DNA of 64,000 nt from Planobacterium oryzisoli (GTDB taxonomy: Bacteria; Bacteroidota; Bacteroidia; Flavobacteriales; Weeksellaceae): NCBI RefSeq assembly GCF_015354315.1, contig NZ_JADKYY010000004.1, forward strand, positions 124,001 to 188,000, in the 5' to 3' direction. The stretch's first letter is position 1, and each line of letters starts with the position of its first letter. Shown piece by piece: positions 8,397 through 17,276 of the stretch. Under the pieces are notes generated by a model. That model saw only the letters and a program-made list of their open reading frames with translations, searched no databases and was not told the origin of the DNA. Made by a program: the position numbers and the translations under genes.

Positions 8397-10532
8397 TTAA
8401 AGTTTCTCCAGTAGAAAGCGGGTCATCATCTCATAGAGCTGTGGACGGGTGTTGCCCCCTCCAATACCGTGGTTCTTATCTGGATAGGTCATAAAGTCAA
8501 ACTGTTTCTTGTTTTGGATTAGTGCCTCGGCAAATTGTGCGGCATTCTGATAGTGGACATTGTCGTCGGCCGTACCGTGTACCAAGAGGAAATTCCCTTT
8601 CATAAGATGTGCAAAATGAATCGGCGAGTTTTTATCATACCCCTCCGGGTTCTCTTGAGGCGTACGCATGAAGCGCTCTGTGTACACCGTATCGTAAAAT
8701 CTCCAGTTGGTTACCGGGGCCACGGCAATTCCTGCTTTAAATACGTCGGCCCCTTTGGTTAAGGCAAGGCTGGCCATATACCCTCCGTAGCTCCATCCAA
8801 AAATACCTATACGCTCTTTATCGATATAGGATTGGGAACCTAAGTATTTAGCGGCCGCAATCTGGTCCTCTGTCTCGTATTTTCCTAGCTGCATATAGGT
8901 GGATTTTTTGTATTTGCTGCCCTTGCCCCCGGTACCTCTACCGTCTACGCAGGCTACAATATATCCTTGCTGTACCAAGTGGTTGAACCAAAGTGCGTTA
9001 CCACTGTCCCAGCTGTTGGTCACCTGCTGGGATCCCGGTCCGCTGTACTGAAACATGAAAAGGGGGTATTTCTTGTTAGGGTCAAAATCCTTGGGTTTCA
9101 TAATCCAGGCATTCATCTGATCGCCCACCTCGTTAGGAATAGTTAAAAATTCCTTGGCTACCCAATTATCCGCATTTAGTTTTTCCAGCATTGGTTGGTT
9201 GTTCTCGATCTCGCGTAGGACCTTACCGCTGCGGTCCTTTAGCGTAAAGGTATGCGGGGTCTTGGCATTGGAGGCCGTTTCTATGAAGTAATGGAAATTC
9301 TTTGAAAAATTGGCCGAGTGCGTTCCCTCAGACTTGGAAAGAAGCAGGCTCTTTCCATTTTTAAGGCTTACCTTGGAAAGCACCTTATGGATGGAGCCGG
9401 TTTGGTTGGTCTGCACAAATACTTCCTGGGTTTTAGGGTCGTAACCGTAGTAGCGCGTTACGTCGTAATCTCCTTTGGTGATTTGTTTCTTTAGTTTTCC
9501 CTCACTTGAATACCAGTACAGATGGTTTCGTCCGTCCCTTTCGCTTAGCCACAGAAAAGAGTTGTCCGGTAGAAATTCCATGGTCGCCTGATCGGTATCC
9601 ACCCATTTCTCATCACTTTCGGTAAAAAGCTTTCGTACTTCTCCTGTACGCGTGTTTACCTTCAGTACGTCGGAGGCGTTTTGCACGCGCTGTGAGGTGA
9701 TCAGAATGATTTCCTCGCCTGCCATGGTAGAGAGCACGTTCGGAATGTAGTAATTCTTAAAACCCGAGAGGTCGATTTTCTTAATCGAAGCAGAGGCAAG
9801 ATCGTACAGGTGTGCACTTACCGTGGAATTTTCTTCTCCCGCTTTAGGGTATTTGAAACGAAAATCCTTTGGGTAGAGGTCCTTTCCGTAAATCTGCATA
9901 TTCATTTCAGGAACCTTGGATTCATCAGAACGAACAAACACCAGCGCGGTGGAAGCTTTGTTCCAGTCGTAGAGGCGCGCGTGACCGAATTCCTCCTCGT
10001 ATACCCAATCGGCCAGACCGTTAAGGATGTGGTTTTTCTTGCCGTCCTGGGTGATTTGTGTGATGTTTCCAGAAGAGAGATCCTGGTAAAATAGATTATT
10101 GTCTGCTATGAAGGCTACTTTTGTTCCGTCGGGGGAAAAACGTGGTTCCTGAACGAATTTTCCTTCATTTAAAAGCAGTGTTTTGCCGGTCTTAAGATCG
10201 TGGATTTCAAATTTTCCCAAAAAGGAGTGGCGGTAGATTCCTTCACTTTCTTTCAGAAGCATGATTTTGTTTTCGTCCTCAGAGAACTCGTAGCTCTGGA
10301 AATTTCCTTCCACCAAATAGCCCTGCTTTCTAGCCGTCTTGTAGTCGTAGCGTGCAATGCCACCGCGCTCTATGGTCAAATAGTACTCCCCACTCTTTAG
10401 GGAGTTGATACCGGCGATACCTTTCCCGCGGTAATGACCGCTATAGATTTTATCCAGAGTAATGGTCTGTGCGTCCACGGATCCTAATACTCCCAGAGAC
10501 ACCAATGCGATGTAGGTTAAAATTCTTTTCAT
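8397..10532 (-). CDS. S9 family prolyl oligopeptidase, DPP-IV-like, exported
   Basis: A 711-residue serine peptidase of family S9B. A signal peptide (about 1-20, ending in VDAQ) leads to the periplasm. An N-terminal DPP-IV beta-propeller region (roughly 60-430) with the glutamate pair in WVYEEEFGH is followed by an alpha/beta-hydrolase domain. The catalytic triad reads as Ser in GWSYGG (about 581), Asp in DDNVH (about 657) and His in NHGI (about 688). It should release N-terminal X-Pro or X-Ala dipeptides. The ATG at 10532 was chosen because the upstream in-frame TTG (10556) lies inside the -7 promoter element. It leads an operon with POT copy 3. Confidence 0.93.
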   Translation of the reverse strand: MKRILTYIALVSLGVLGSVDAQTITLDKIYSGHYRGKGIAGINSLKSGEYYLTIERGGIARYDYKTARKQGYLVEGNFQSYEFSEDENKIMLLKESEGIYRHSFLGKFEIHDLKTGKTLLLNEGKFVQEPRFSPDGTKVAFIADNNLFYQDLSSGNITQITQDGKKNHILNGLADWVYEEEFGHARLYDWNKASTALVFVRSDESKVPEMNMQIYGKDLYPKDFRFKYPKAGEENSTVSAHLYDLASASIKKIDLSGFKNYYIPNVLSTMAGEEIILITSQRVQNASDVLKVNTRTGEVRKLFTESDEKWVDTDQATMEFLPDNSFLWLSERDGRNHLYWYSSEGKLKKQITKGDYDVTRYYGYDPKTQEVFVQTNQTGSIHKVLSKVSLKNGKSLLLSKSEGTHSANFSKNFHYFIETASNAKTPHTFTLKDRSGKVLREIENNQPMLEKLNADNWVAKEFLTIPNEVGDQMNAWIMKPKDFDPNKKYPLFMFQYSGPGSQQVTNSWDSGNALWFNHLVQQGYIVACVDGRGTGGKGSKYKKSTYMQLGKYETEDQIAAAKYLGSQSYIDKERIGIFGWSYGGYMASLALTKGADVFKAGIAVAPVTNWRFYDTVYTERFMRTPQENPEGYDKNSPIHFAHLMKGNFLLVHGTADDNVHYQNAAQFAEALIQNKKQFDFMTYPDKNHGIGGGNTRPQLYEMMTRFLLEKL

Positions 10533-10553
10533 ACCAATTTTTTCAAAGTGCAC

Positions 10554-10561
10554 CAAATATA
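10554..10561 (-). promoter_or_regulatory. -7 promoter element for the DPP-IV/POT operon
   Basis: A perfect TATATTTG on the minus strand, 21 nt before the peptidase ATG. No clear -33 TTG is visible. It implies a 5' leader of about 15 nt. Confidence 0.55.
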
Positions 10562-10657
10562 TTAAAATTTCTTAAAAAGTTTTAATCATTACGATATGTA
10601 TAGCCCTTGGCAAAAGAATTGGTACTATTTCTACCAAATATTCAAAAACAATAAATT

Positions 10658-11155
10658 ATGGAAAACAAAAGTGACTACGATGAGAAGCTAAAGAAATATA
10701 CATTAGAAGATTCAGTGCTCTATACGGGGTTCGCCAATTTTTCGGATGCGGAGCTTTATGCCCAAAGCAATGGAGGGCAGCTTGTGGAGGTTGGATTCAA
10801 AGATGGAAACGACAACCCGGTACTAACCTCTGAGGCCCAACTGATAGAAACGCAGAACCACTACGCAGTGGATGCAGGGCAAGAATATACATATCTGCAT
10901 TCTGCAGACCCGCGTTTTAGAGATTTTGCCGACGAGTTGCAACGCTTTAAGTCAACGGAAATTGAGGAGCTCTCCCCGGAGGAAAAATACATTACAAACG
11001 CTGAAATCGAAGTCTCTGAGGATCCCATCATCGTACTAAAAAACGGAGAATTTGATTCGGTGACCTCGCGGGAGCGTAGTAAATACCTCCGCCAGGCCAA
11101 TGTCTACGAAATCGCAGTACGTTGTCCCTTAAGCTCAGAAGAATCTAAAGACTAA
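10658..11155 (+). CDS. Hypothetical acidic cytoplasmic protein
   Basis: 165 residues, soluble, rich in Asp and Glu, with no signal peptide or membrane segment. I recognise no catalytic motif. The ordered hydrophobic pattern and typical codon use of the neighbouring core genes support a real protein. It is transcribed away from the DPP-IV operon and ends against the convergent phosphorylase-like gene, with a long hairpin between them. Confidence 0.65.
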   Translation: MENKSDYDEKLKKYTLEDSVLYTGFANFSDAELYAQSNGGQLVEVGFKDGNDNPVLTSEAQLIETQNHYAVDAGQEYTYLHSADPRFRDFADELQRFKSTEIEELSPEEKYITNAEIEVSEDPIIVLKNGEFDSVTSRERSKYLRQANVYEIAVRCPLSSEESKD

Positions 11156-11188
11156 GCACCAAAGACCAAAAACGGATTCTCTATAAAT

Positions 11189-11222
11189 GCGAGCGCCCTC
11201 TAGAAATCTAGAAGGCGCTCGC
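11189..11222. terminator. Long hairpin between convergent genes
   Basis: A 9-bp stem GCGAGCGCC / GGCGCTCGC is extended inward, after one mismatch, by five more pairs around an AAAT loop. There is no T-run on either side, so it may act as a factor-dependent or 3'-stabilising structure shared by both genes. Confidence 0.55.
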
Positions 11223-11242
11223 TGTTATGGAAGTATTACCTC

Positions 11243-12901
11243 TTACTGGTAGATAAGGGTATAGTACTCTGCGGCCATACGGTCGCTCCCAAACTTGACT
11301 TTCACATCGTCCATTGCTTTCTGGGTAAGCTTTCTCCACTGGTCCGGCTTCTCGTAGTACATAGGCAAGATTTCCTGTTCCAGAATCTCATAGAGTTTCT
11401 CTAGATCGTAGTTGTCCTGATCGTATACGCTCATGTTCTGGTAGTCCGCCTTGGGAACTACAAAGGCGTTTGCACCGTGCTGCGCAAATTCCGGTATCCA
11501 TCCATCGTCCGTGGATAGATTCACCGAGCCGTTCATGGCTGCCGTCATACCGGAGGTGCCGGAAGCTTCCCTAGGTACGCGAGGATTGTTTAGCCAAAGG
11601 TCGGAGCCTTGTTTTAAGAGCTTACTAAGGGCCAGTTCGTAACCGGTTAGAACCGCCATGTTTTTCTGGTATTTACTTTCCTCCACGAGGGTATTGAATG
11701 TGGAAATAGCGGCGTAATCCATAGGGTAGGGTTTACCTGCCCAGATGATCTGTACCGGATACTTGGGATGGTTTAAAAGCCGCAGGAAGCGTTCTTTGTC
11801 TGCAAGCAGTAAGTCCGCACGCTTGTACCCTGCAAAGCGCCGCGCCCAGACGATAGTAAACACTTTGGGATCAAAGAGTTTTCCACACTGATCGGCCACG
11901 GTCTTAAAGAGTCTTTTCTTGAGGTGCTTCTTACGGAAGTCAAACAGCGTATCGTCGTTCTCGTCTTTGGCGTCGTAGAGGGGTTTGTCGGCCCAATACT
12001 TGAATTCCTGGGCGTTGGTGATGCTCTTTATCTCACAGATTCCCTCGTACTTGCCCCACATAGCACGTGATACGTGGCCGTGCAGCTCAGAGACCCCGTT
12101 GGCAATGCGCGCCATATGCAGCGCACAAAGGGAGTGGTTAAACATATTAGGGTCGTCGCCTCCTTCCAGGGCTTTAACCTCTTCTTTGGAAAAGCCAGAG
12201 AAATAGGACATGTTGTAGCACATCTCAAAGCTGTGTTTCTCGTTTCCGGCTTCCTCAGGGGTATGGGTAGTAAAGACCAGTTTCTCCTTGACCTGGTCTA
12301 GATCTCCGCCGTATTTTCTTAGCAGATAAAACGCGGCAGGAAGGCCATGGGCTTCGTTTAGGTGGTATACCTCACGGGAGAAATTCATCATATCCAGCAT
12401 CTTGGCGCCTCCTTTACCCAGAAGTATGTATTGGGCCAGCTTGGTAGATTCGTTGGCATCGTAGAGACGGTGGCAAATGGTCTTGGAAATGTGGTCGTTC
12501 TCTGGTACGTCGGTGGAAAGAAAGAACATTGGGGCCGTATGGAAGACTTCCGGATCCAGATACCATACCTTTACCCACACCGGTGCGCTGTGGATATCGA
12601 TCTGAAATTTAATGCCGGTGTCCTGCAAGTAGCTGTAGATCTTTTTTGTCCAGGTAGGCTGGAGTGTCTGGTCGTGGTTACGCGCCTGGTCGTAGTACCC
12701 GAATTTCCAAAGAATGCCGATACCAACCAGGTCCTGTTTTAGGTTGTACGCACTGCGCATGTGGGAGCCTGCCAGAAAACCAAGGCCTCCGGAATATATC
12801 TTTAGCGACTGGTCGATGGCAAATTCCATGGAAAAGTACGCGGCTTTCTTTGTGTACTGGGGATTGATGCTGTAAGGCATCTGGAAGTTTTTAAAGTCCA
12901 T
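11243..12901 (-). CDS. Alpha-glucan phosphorylase-like protein (GT35 clan), PLP lysine absent
   Basis: 552 residues. The N-terminus (AAYFSMEFAIDQSLKIYSGGLGFLAG) and the C-terminal stretch SDLWLNNPRVPREASGTSGM match the short alpha-glucan phosphorylase type (Thermus/Thermotoga-like), which degrades maltodextrin or glycogen with phosphate. Ordinary glycogen phosphorylases are around 800 residues. In phosphorylases the lysine that holds pyridoxal phosphate follows directly after this EASGTSGM/GNM motif; here the residue is Thr (about 453), so phosphorolysis is doubtful. The ATG at 12901 is preferred over 12919, because a -7 element at 12931-12938 leaves the upper ATG almost no leader while the lower one follows AAAAGAAGAG. 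Confidence 0.8.
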   Translation of the reverse strand: MDFKNFQMPYSINPQYTKKAAYFSMEFAIDQSLKIYSGGLGFLAGSHMRSAYNLKQDLVGIGILWKFGYYDQARNHDQTLQPTWTKKIYSYLQDTGIKFQIDIHSAPVWVKVWYLDPEVFHTAPMFFLSTDVPENDHISKTICHRLYDANESTKLAQYILLGKGGAKMLDMMNFSREVYHLNEAHGLPAAFYLLRKYGGDLDQVKEKLVFTTHTPEEAGNEKHSFEMCYNMSYFSGFSKEEVKALEGGDDPNMFNHSLCALHMARIANGVSELHGHVSRAMWGKYEGICEIKSITNAQEFKYWADKPLYDAKDENDDTLFDFRKKHLKKRLFKTVADQCGKLFDPKVFTIVWARRFAGYKRADLLLADKERFLRLLNHPKYPVQIIWAGKPYPMDYAAISTFNTLVEESKYQKNMAVLTGYELALSKLLKQGSDLWLNNPRVPREASGTSGMTAAMNGSVNLSTDDGWIPEFAQHGANAFVVPKADYQNMSVYDQDNYDLEKLYEILEQEILPMYYEKPDQWRKLTQKAMDDVKVKFGSDRMAAEYYTLIYQ

Positions 12902-12930
12902 AGTTTCTCTTCTTTTCATTTTTTACCCTG

Positions 12931-12938
12931 CAAAAGTA
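12931..12938 (-). promoter_or_regulatory. -7 promoter element of the phosphorylase-like gene
   Basis: TACTTTTG on the minus strand, a perfect TAnnTTTG, about 30 nt before the chosen ATG. No -33 motif is clear. Confidence 0.5.
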
Positions 12939-12939
12939 G

Positions 12940-13405
12940 GTATTTTTATTTCTTTAGCTCATGGCTCCTTACCTGCTAATCCCTAAAAGGTAAGATATAT
13001 CAGCCTCTGACTGTTATGGCATCTCTATTGCTTCTTCTCCAAGGAAAGATACCCTTGGCGCAGGTGCTTTTTTTTTTCGTTAATAGTAATGGTAAACAAT
13101 GCGTAAAATCCTTTGTGCTCCCTGCACCTTTAAATCCCTGCGCCCTCAGGCGCCATTAGGGAGCTCCCTTTCTCGGGATCTGCCCCTGGGTAAAGAGTTA
13201 TGCCAAGGGAGAGGAGAGGTTCTGGTTCTGCCCCTTGCTCTTCGGCGGGCAAAAAAAACCAGTGCGCTGCGCTCCCCGGTATGCTACCGCGATTTGCTGC
13301 CCTTGATAATTACTATACCTTTCCTTGCAGCGGCTTTGTTTGGAACATTTTGATTTCGTGACATTTATCACGCAGGTTAATTTATCTCTCTTTTCACTTG
13401 CGTTG
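12940..13405. other. Intergenic stretch with no supported gene
   Basis: About 470 bp between divergent genes. The middle part (13100-13320) is GC-richer than usual for an intergenic region here and stays open in one frame for 84 codons. The predicted protein has no coherent hydrophobic pattern or family resemblance and no start signal. I see no tRNA or obvious inverted repeat. It may be a decayed sequence. Confidence 0.4.
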
Positions 13406-13413
13406 TAACTTTG
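13406..13413 (+). promoter_or_regulatory. -7 promoter element of the cysteine dioxygenase-like gene
   Basis: TAACTTTG, a perfect TAnnTTTG, 23 nt upstream of the ATG at 13436. Confidence 0.5.
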
Positions 13414-13435
13414 TACAAGCCAAACACAAAGCCCC

Positions 13436-14017
13436 ATGAGAACGCCAAGAAAACCCCGCCCCTTACTTCTAACCCTCGAGAGCTTAAGTGCCAGTCCCAA
13501 GCATTTTTCTAAAACTGTAGAATCACTGTTCCGCTACGGCTACGAAGATTATAATGAAGTGTTTCACCTCGACCAGCATTTAGAAGAACTGAAGGACTAC
13601 CGAAGACTAGAAGTGCTTAAAGGCATTGGATGCTCGGCAATACTGATGCTTTGGGGTAAGGACAATCAGACCGCCATCCACGACCACCGTACCAACCACG
13701 TGAAAATAAAAGTCCTGCAAGGAACCCTTACCCAAGTGTGCTATAGGGAGAATCCTAATTTCATAGAGTATAACGGAGTGGATACGGCCCATAAAGACCA
13801 GAGCTTTTCCAAACAATGTGAGGGGATCCATTCCATAATTAATATGGAAGAAGGACCTTCGGTAAGCCTGCACGTCTACCGCACTCAGGACATCAACCTC
13901 AAAGGCGTTCGTCTTTTCGATACCGTGAAACGCAGGATTGCCTACTTAAGCGCTTCGGCCGATTCCTATTCCTGGAGCCTGCCCTCCGAAGCCTACGAGA
14001 AAATCATCGATTTGTAA
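13436..14017 (+). CDS. Cysteine dioxygenase-family cupin protein
   Basis: 193 residues with a cupin core. The motif IHDHRTNH gives His82 and His84 and the later SLHVY gives His146, which match the three-histidine iron site of type I cysteine dioxygenases. These oxidise cysteine to cysteine sulfinate with O2. The hydrophobic strand pattern around ILMLWGK and KVLQG also fits. The partner of the family's Cys-Tyr crosslink is not obvious, so the substrate could be another thiol such as 3-mercaptopropionate. It is monocistronic, with a promoter upstream and a terminator downstream. Confidence 0.82.
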   Translation: MRTPRKPRPLLLTLESLSASPKHFSKTVESLFRYGYEDYNEVFHLDQHLEELKDYRRLEVLKGIGCSAILMLWGKDNQTAIHDHRTNHVKIKVLQGTLTQVCYRENPNFIEYNGVDTAHKDQSFSKQCEGIHSIINMEEGPSVSLHVYRTQDINLKGVRLFDTVKRRIAYLSASADSYSWSLPSEAYEKIIDL

Positions 14018-14046
14018 CGTATAGCATTCCAAAAGAAGAGAAGAGT

Positions 14047-14083
14047 GGCGGTAGGAATTTTTTTTCTGCCGCCTTTTATTTTT
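14047..14083 (+). terminator. Terminator after the cysteine dioxygenase-like gene
   Basis: An 8-bp stem GGCGGTAG / CTGCCGCC (one G-T pair) with an 11-nt T-rich loop, followed by TTTTATTTTT. Confidence 0.65.
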
Positions 14084-14133
14084 CACTCCCGGTTTTATGA
14101 AACTAGCTCTGTGGTAAAGCAGTTAAAATTTTG

Positions 14134-14141
14134 TAAATTTG
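14134..14141 (+). promoter_or_regulatory. -7 promoter element of mtaB
   Basis: TAAATTTG, a perfect TAnnTTTG, 24 nt before the ATG at 14166. It contains an in-frame TTG that could be mistaken for a start codon. Confidence 0.55.
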
Positions 14142-14165
14142 CAGCCACAAACCCATACCTTTTCT

Positions 14166-15521
14166 ATGAGTAAAACTGCTGCCTACCATACACTTGGATG
14201 CAAACTGAACTTTGCGGAAACCTCTACCATAGCACGCCAGCTAACTGCAGCAGGATATGCCAAGGTGACTTTTGACGATCCAGCCAGTGTATATATCATC
14301 AATACCTGTTCGGTGACCGAGGCGGCAGATAAGGAATGCCGAGTGCACGTGAAAAGGGCCCGTAAAGCAAATCCGGAGGGACTAGTGGTGGTGGTAGGAT
14401 GCTACGCGCAGCTCAAGCCCGAAGAAATTTCCTCCATTGAGGGAGTGGATTTAGTGCTGGGAGCTACTGAAAAATTCAACATTCCTTCCTATCTCCAGCA
14501 GCTTTCCAAATCAGGTAGTAAAGCCGCGGTGCACTCCTGCGAGATTGGGGACGCCGACTTTTTTGTGGGGAGTTATTCCATCGGCGATAGGACCCGTGCC
14601 TTTTTAAAAGTACAGGACGGATGCGACTACAAATGTACCTACTGTACCATCCCGCTGGCGCGTGGTATTTCCAGGAGCGATACTATAGAGCATATCGTTG
14701 CTTCGGCAAGAGAAATAGCCCAGCAGGGTATCCGGGAGATTGTGCTCACGGGAGTAAATATAGGCGATTTCGGTAAAGGCGAATTCGGAAACAAAAAGCA
14801 CGAACATACGTTTTTGGATCTGATTACCTCGCTGGATCAGGTGGAAGGAATAGAGCGCATCCGAATCTCCTCCATTGAGCCGAACCTGCTCAAGGACGAG
14901 AGCATTGAACTGGTCCAAAAGTCCCGCTCCTTTGTCCCACACTTCCATATTCCTCTGCAAAGTGGCAGTGACACTATCCTAAAACTAATGAAACGCCGTT
15001 ATCTCACGTCTCTGTACTCCCAGCGCATTGAGAAAATTCGTCAGGTTCTGCCCGATGCCGCCATTGGCGTGGACGTAATTGTAGGATTCCCAGGCGAGAC
15101 CCACGAGGAATTTTTAAAGACCTACCGTTTCCTGCAGTCTCTTCCTATTTCCTACCTCCATGTATTTACCTACTCCGAGCGCGCCGACACAGAGGCGGCC
15201 CTAATGCCCGGCGCAGTGGATCCCAAGGAAAGGAAAGAACGTAATAAGATGCTTAGAATCCTCTCAGAGAAAAAGAAAATGGAGTTCTACCACGCCCAGC
15301 TTGGGAAAGAGTATCCCGTGCTTTGGGAGCACGAAGAGCGCGCAGGAAAAATGTACGGCTTCACGCCTAACTACATACGCGCTGAGGCGCCGTACGATTC
15401 GCTACTTGCAGGAACTACCCAACAAGTGCGCCTGGAGAAACTCTCCGTAGAGGGTAATGTGGAAGTTTCTGCGCTACAAGAGAGTATAAGTGCCTTCGAG
15501 TCTTTTCTCTCCCGGGTATAG
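14166..15521 (+). CDS. mtaB: tRNA methylthiotransferase MtaB (t6A to ms2t6A)
   Basis: 451 residues with the three-part methylthiotransferase layout. An N-terminal UPF0004 domain has cysteines in LGCKLN, NTCSV and VVGCYAQ that hold the auxiliary 4Fe-4S cluster. A radical SAM domain has CDYKCTYCTIP (about residues 155-165), and a TRAM-like C-terminus follows. The TLGCKLNFAET start and the missing RimO/MiaB hallmarks favour MtaB, which adds a methylthio group to t6A37 of tRNAs reading ANN codons. The start is set at the ATG downstream of the promoter element. The t6A-forming gene tsaD is also in this window, far downstream. Confidence 0.9.
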   Translation: MSKTAAYHTLGCKLNFAETSTIARQLTAAGYAKVTFDDPASVYIINTCSVTEAADKECRVHVKRARKANPEGLVVVVGCYAQLKPEEISSIEGVDLVLGATEKFNIPSYLQQLSKSGSKAAVHSCEIGDADFFVGSYSIGDRTRAFLKVQDGCDYKCTYCTIPLARGISRSDTIEHIVASAREIAQQGIREIVLTGVNIGDFGKGEFGNKKHEHTFLDLITSLDQVEGIERIRISSIEPNLLKDESIELVQKSRSFVPHFHIPLQSGSDTILKLMKRRYLTSLYSQRIEKIRQVLPDAAIGVDVIVGFPGETHEEFLKTYRFLQSLPISYLHVFTYSERADTEAALMPGAVDPKERKERNKMLRILSEKKKMEFYHAQLGKEYPVLWEHEERAGKMYGFTPNYIRAEAPYDSLLAGTTQQVRLEKLSVEGNVEVSALQESISAFESFLSRV

Positions 15522-15681
15522 AATCGCAGCAGTAGCTTTTTAACTCGGGAGCCTGAGGGAATCAATCTGTTTCCCAGACTTTTCGTGGAGCTTTTTTTCC
15601 TTTGTCTTCTTTTAAGATAAATTCAGTAATTTAATCGCTTAAAACGTTTAAAGCAATCGGCTGTTGGCCTTATTTTGAATC

Positions 15682-17196
15682 ATGAGAAATCAGTTTATTA
15701 CATACGGAGCGGCCCTGGTGGTCTTTACCTGGGTGGTGGCACTACTGATAGGTACGCACTATTGGATTCCTATTCTTTTGAGTCTTTTGTACCTTCTAGG
15801 AATTTACAATGCAACGCAGAAAAAGCACGCCATCCTTCGGAATTTTCCCGTGCTAGGGTACTTTCGCTATTTCTTTGAGGGCATCTCTCCAGAGATGCAG
15901 CAGTACTTCATTGAAAGAGAGACCGACGGAAAGCCTTTCCCAAGGCACCAGCGTTCCTCTGCGTACCGCCGAGCCAAGAATCTAAGCGATACGGTGGCTT
16001 TTGGTACTCAGCTGGAGATCAACCACAGAAAATACGAAGGAATCAAGCATTCCATCTACGCCAAAGCGCCCAAGGAGGAGCTTCCTAGGGTCACCATCGG
16101 GAACGAGCAGTGCAGCCAGCCCTACAGCGCCTCGCTTTTTAATATCTCGGCGATGAGTTTTGGTTCCCTTTCCGACCGCGCACAGATTTCCCTCAATAGA
16201 GGCGCTAAGAAAGGAGGATTTTACCACAATACCGGGGAAGGCGGCATTTCGCAGTTTCATCTGGAGGGTGGCGATTTGTGCTGGCAGATCGGAACCGGTT
16301 ATTTTGGATGCCGCGATGAGGAAGGAAAGTTTAGCGCTACGCTCTTCAAGAAATATGCGCGCCTGGAGAATGTAAAGATGGTGGAAATAAAGCTATCGCA
16401 AGGTGCCAAACCCGGTCACGGAGGTGTGCTTCCAGCAGTGAAGAACACCCCTGAGATTGCAAAGATCCGCCACGTCACGCCGGGAATGACCATTATATCG
16501 CCGCCTTCACACTCCGCTTTTTCTTCTGCCCAGGGGCTTTTGGAGTTCGTTCAGCAGCTTAGAGATTTGAGTGGTGGCAAGCCTGTAGGATTTAAATTAT
16601 GTATTGGGGACACCAAAGAGTTTGAAGAAATCTGCGCGCAGATGAATGTACTGAAAATCTATCCCGATTTTATTACTGTGGATGGAGCCGAGGGAGGAAC
16701 CGGTGCGGCGCCGCCTGAATTTTCCGATGGGGTTGGAATGCCTTTGGAGCCTGCCCTGATCTTTGTAAACCGCACGCTTCAGACCTTTAACCTCAGAAGC
16801 AAGGTCAAAGTGATTGCCAGCGGGAAGGTGCTCACTTCCCTGGATATCCTACGGGCCATAGCCATGGGGGCCGACCTTTGCAACAACGCCCGAGGATTTA
16901 TGTTTGCCCTGGGGTGCATACAGGCCCTTAGATGCAATACCAACAACTGTCCCACGGGAGTGGCTACGCAGGATAAAATGCTAATCAAAGGTCTGGACGT
17001 CACCGACAAGAGTGAGCGGGTGTACCATTTTCATAAGAATACGCTGCATACCTGCAACGAGCTTATTGCGGCAGCAGGAAGGGAATCCTACGATCAGGTG
17101 GATGCTTCCATGTTCATGCGCGGAGATGAGTTTGACCACCTTTCCGATCAGTATTTTCCCGACATTCTGGGCTCTTCCCAAGTGACTAAATACTGA
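15682..17196 (+). CDS. FMN-binding glutamate synthase-domain protein, membrane-anchored
   Basis: 504 residues. An N-terminal hydrophobic hairpin (about 8-55) is followed by a glutamate synthase central/FMN barrel domain. Visible are the FMN-binding ISAMSFGSLS, GEGGIS, the PGHGGVLP stretch, TVDGAEGGTGAAPPEF and the Cys-rich LGCIQALRCNTNNCPTGVATQ, which in GltB holds the 3Fe-4S cluster. It lacks the class II amidotransferase and the GXGXG C-terminal domain of full GltB, so it cannot make glutamate from glutamine alone. Stand-alone copies like this are common, and their reaction is unsettled. It converges on the FKBP-like gene through a shared terminator. Confidence 0.87.
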   Translation: MRNQFITYGAALVVFTWVVALLIGTHYWIPILLSLLYLLGIYNATQKKHAILRNFPVLGYFRYFFEGISPEMQQYFIERETDGKPFPRHQRSSAYRRAKNLSDTVAFGTQLEINHRKYEGIKHSIYAKAPKEELPRVTIGNEQCSQPYSASLFNISAMSFGSLSDRAQISLNRGAKKGGFYHNTGEGGISQFHLEGGDLCWQIGTGYFGCRDEEGKFSATLFKKYARLENVKMVEIKLSQGAKPGHGGVLPAVKNTPEIAKIRHVTPGMTIISPPSHSAFSSAQGLLEFVQQLRDLSGGKPVGFKLCIGDTKEFEEICAQMNVLKIYPDFITVDGAEGGTGAAPPEFSDGVGMPLEPALIFVNRTLQTFNLRSKVKVIASGKVLTSLDILRAIAMGADLCNNARGFMFALGCIQALRCNTNNCPTGVATQDKMLIKGLDVTDKSERVYHFHKNTLHTCNELIAAAGRESYDQVDASMFMRGDEFDHLSDQYFPDILGSSQVTKY

Positions 17197-17209
17197 TACG
17201 CGCGGGGCC

Positions 17210-17258
17210 AAAAAAAAAGAACCGAAGTGCTTTTTCAAGCGCTTCGGTTCTTTTTTTA
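17210..17258. terminator. Bidirectional terminator between convergent genes
   Basis: A stem of about 14 bp built on AGAACCGAAG / CTTCGGTTCT is flanked by a long A-run on the left and seven T on the right. It serves both the FMN glutamate-synthase gene and the FKBP-like lipoprotein gene. Confidence 0.85.
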
Positions 17259-17276
17259 TTGGGCATCGGACCAGAG

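Noticed and set aside
10532-10556. Upstream TTG start for the DPP-IV gene
   Set aside because: The TTG lies inside the TATATTTG -7 promoter element and would not be transcribed.
13099-13353. Open frame of 84 codons upstream of the cysteine dioxygenase-like gene
   Set aside because: Composition is erratic, there is no start signal, and the real promoter and start of the neighbouring gene lie further right.
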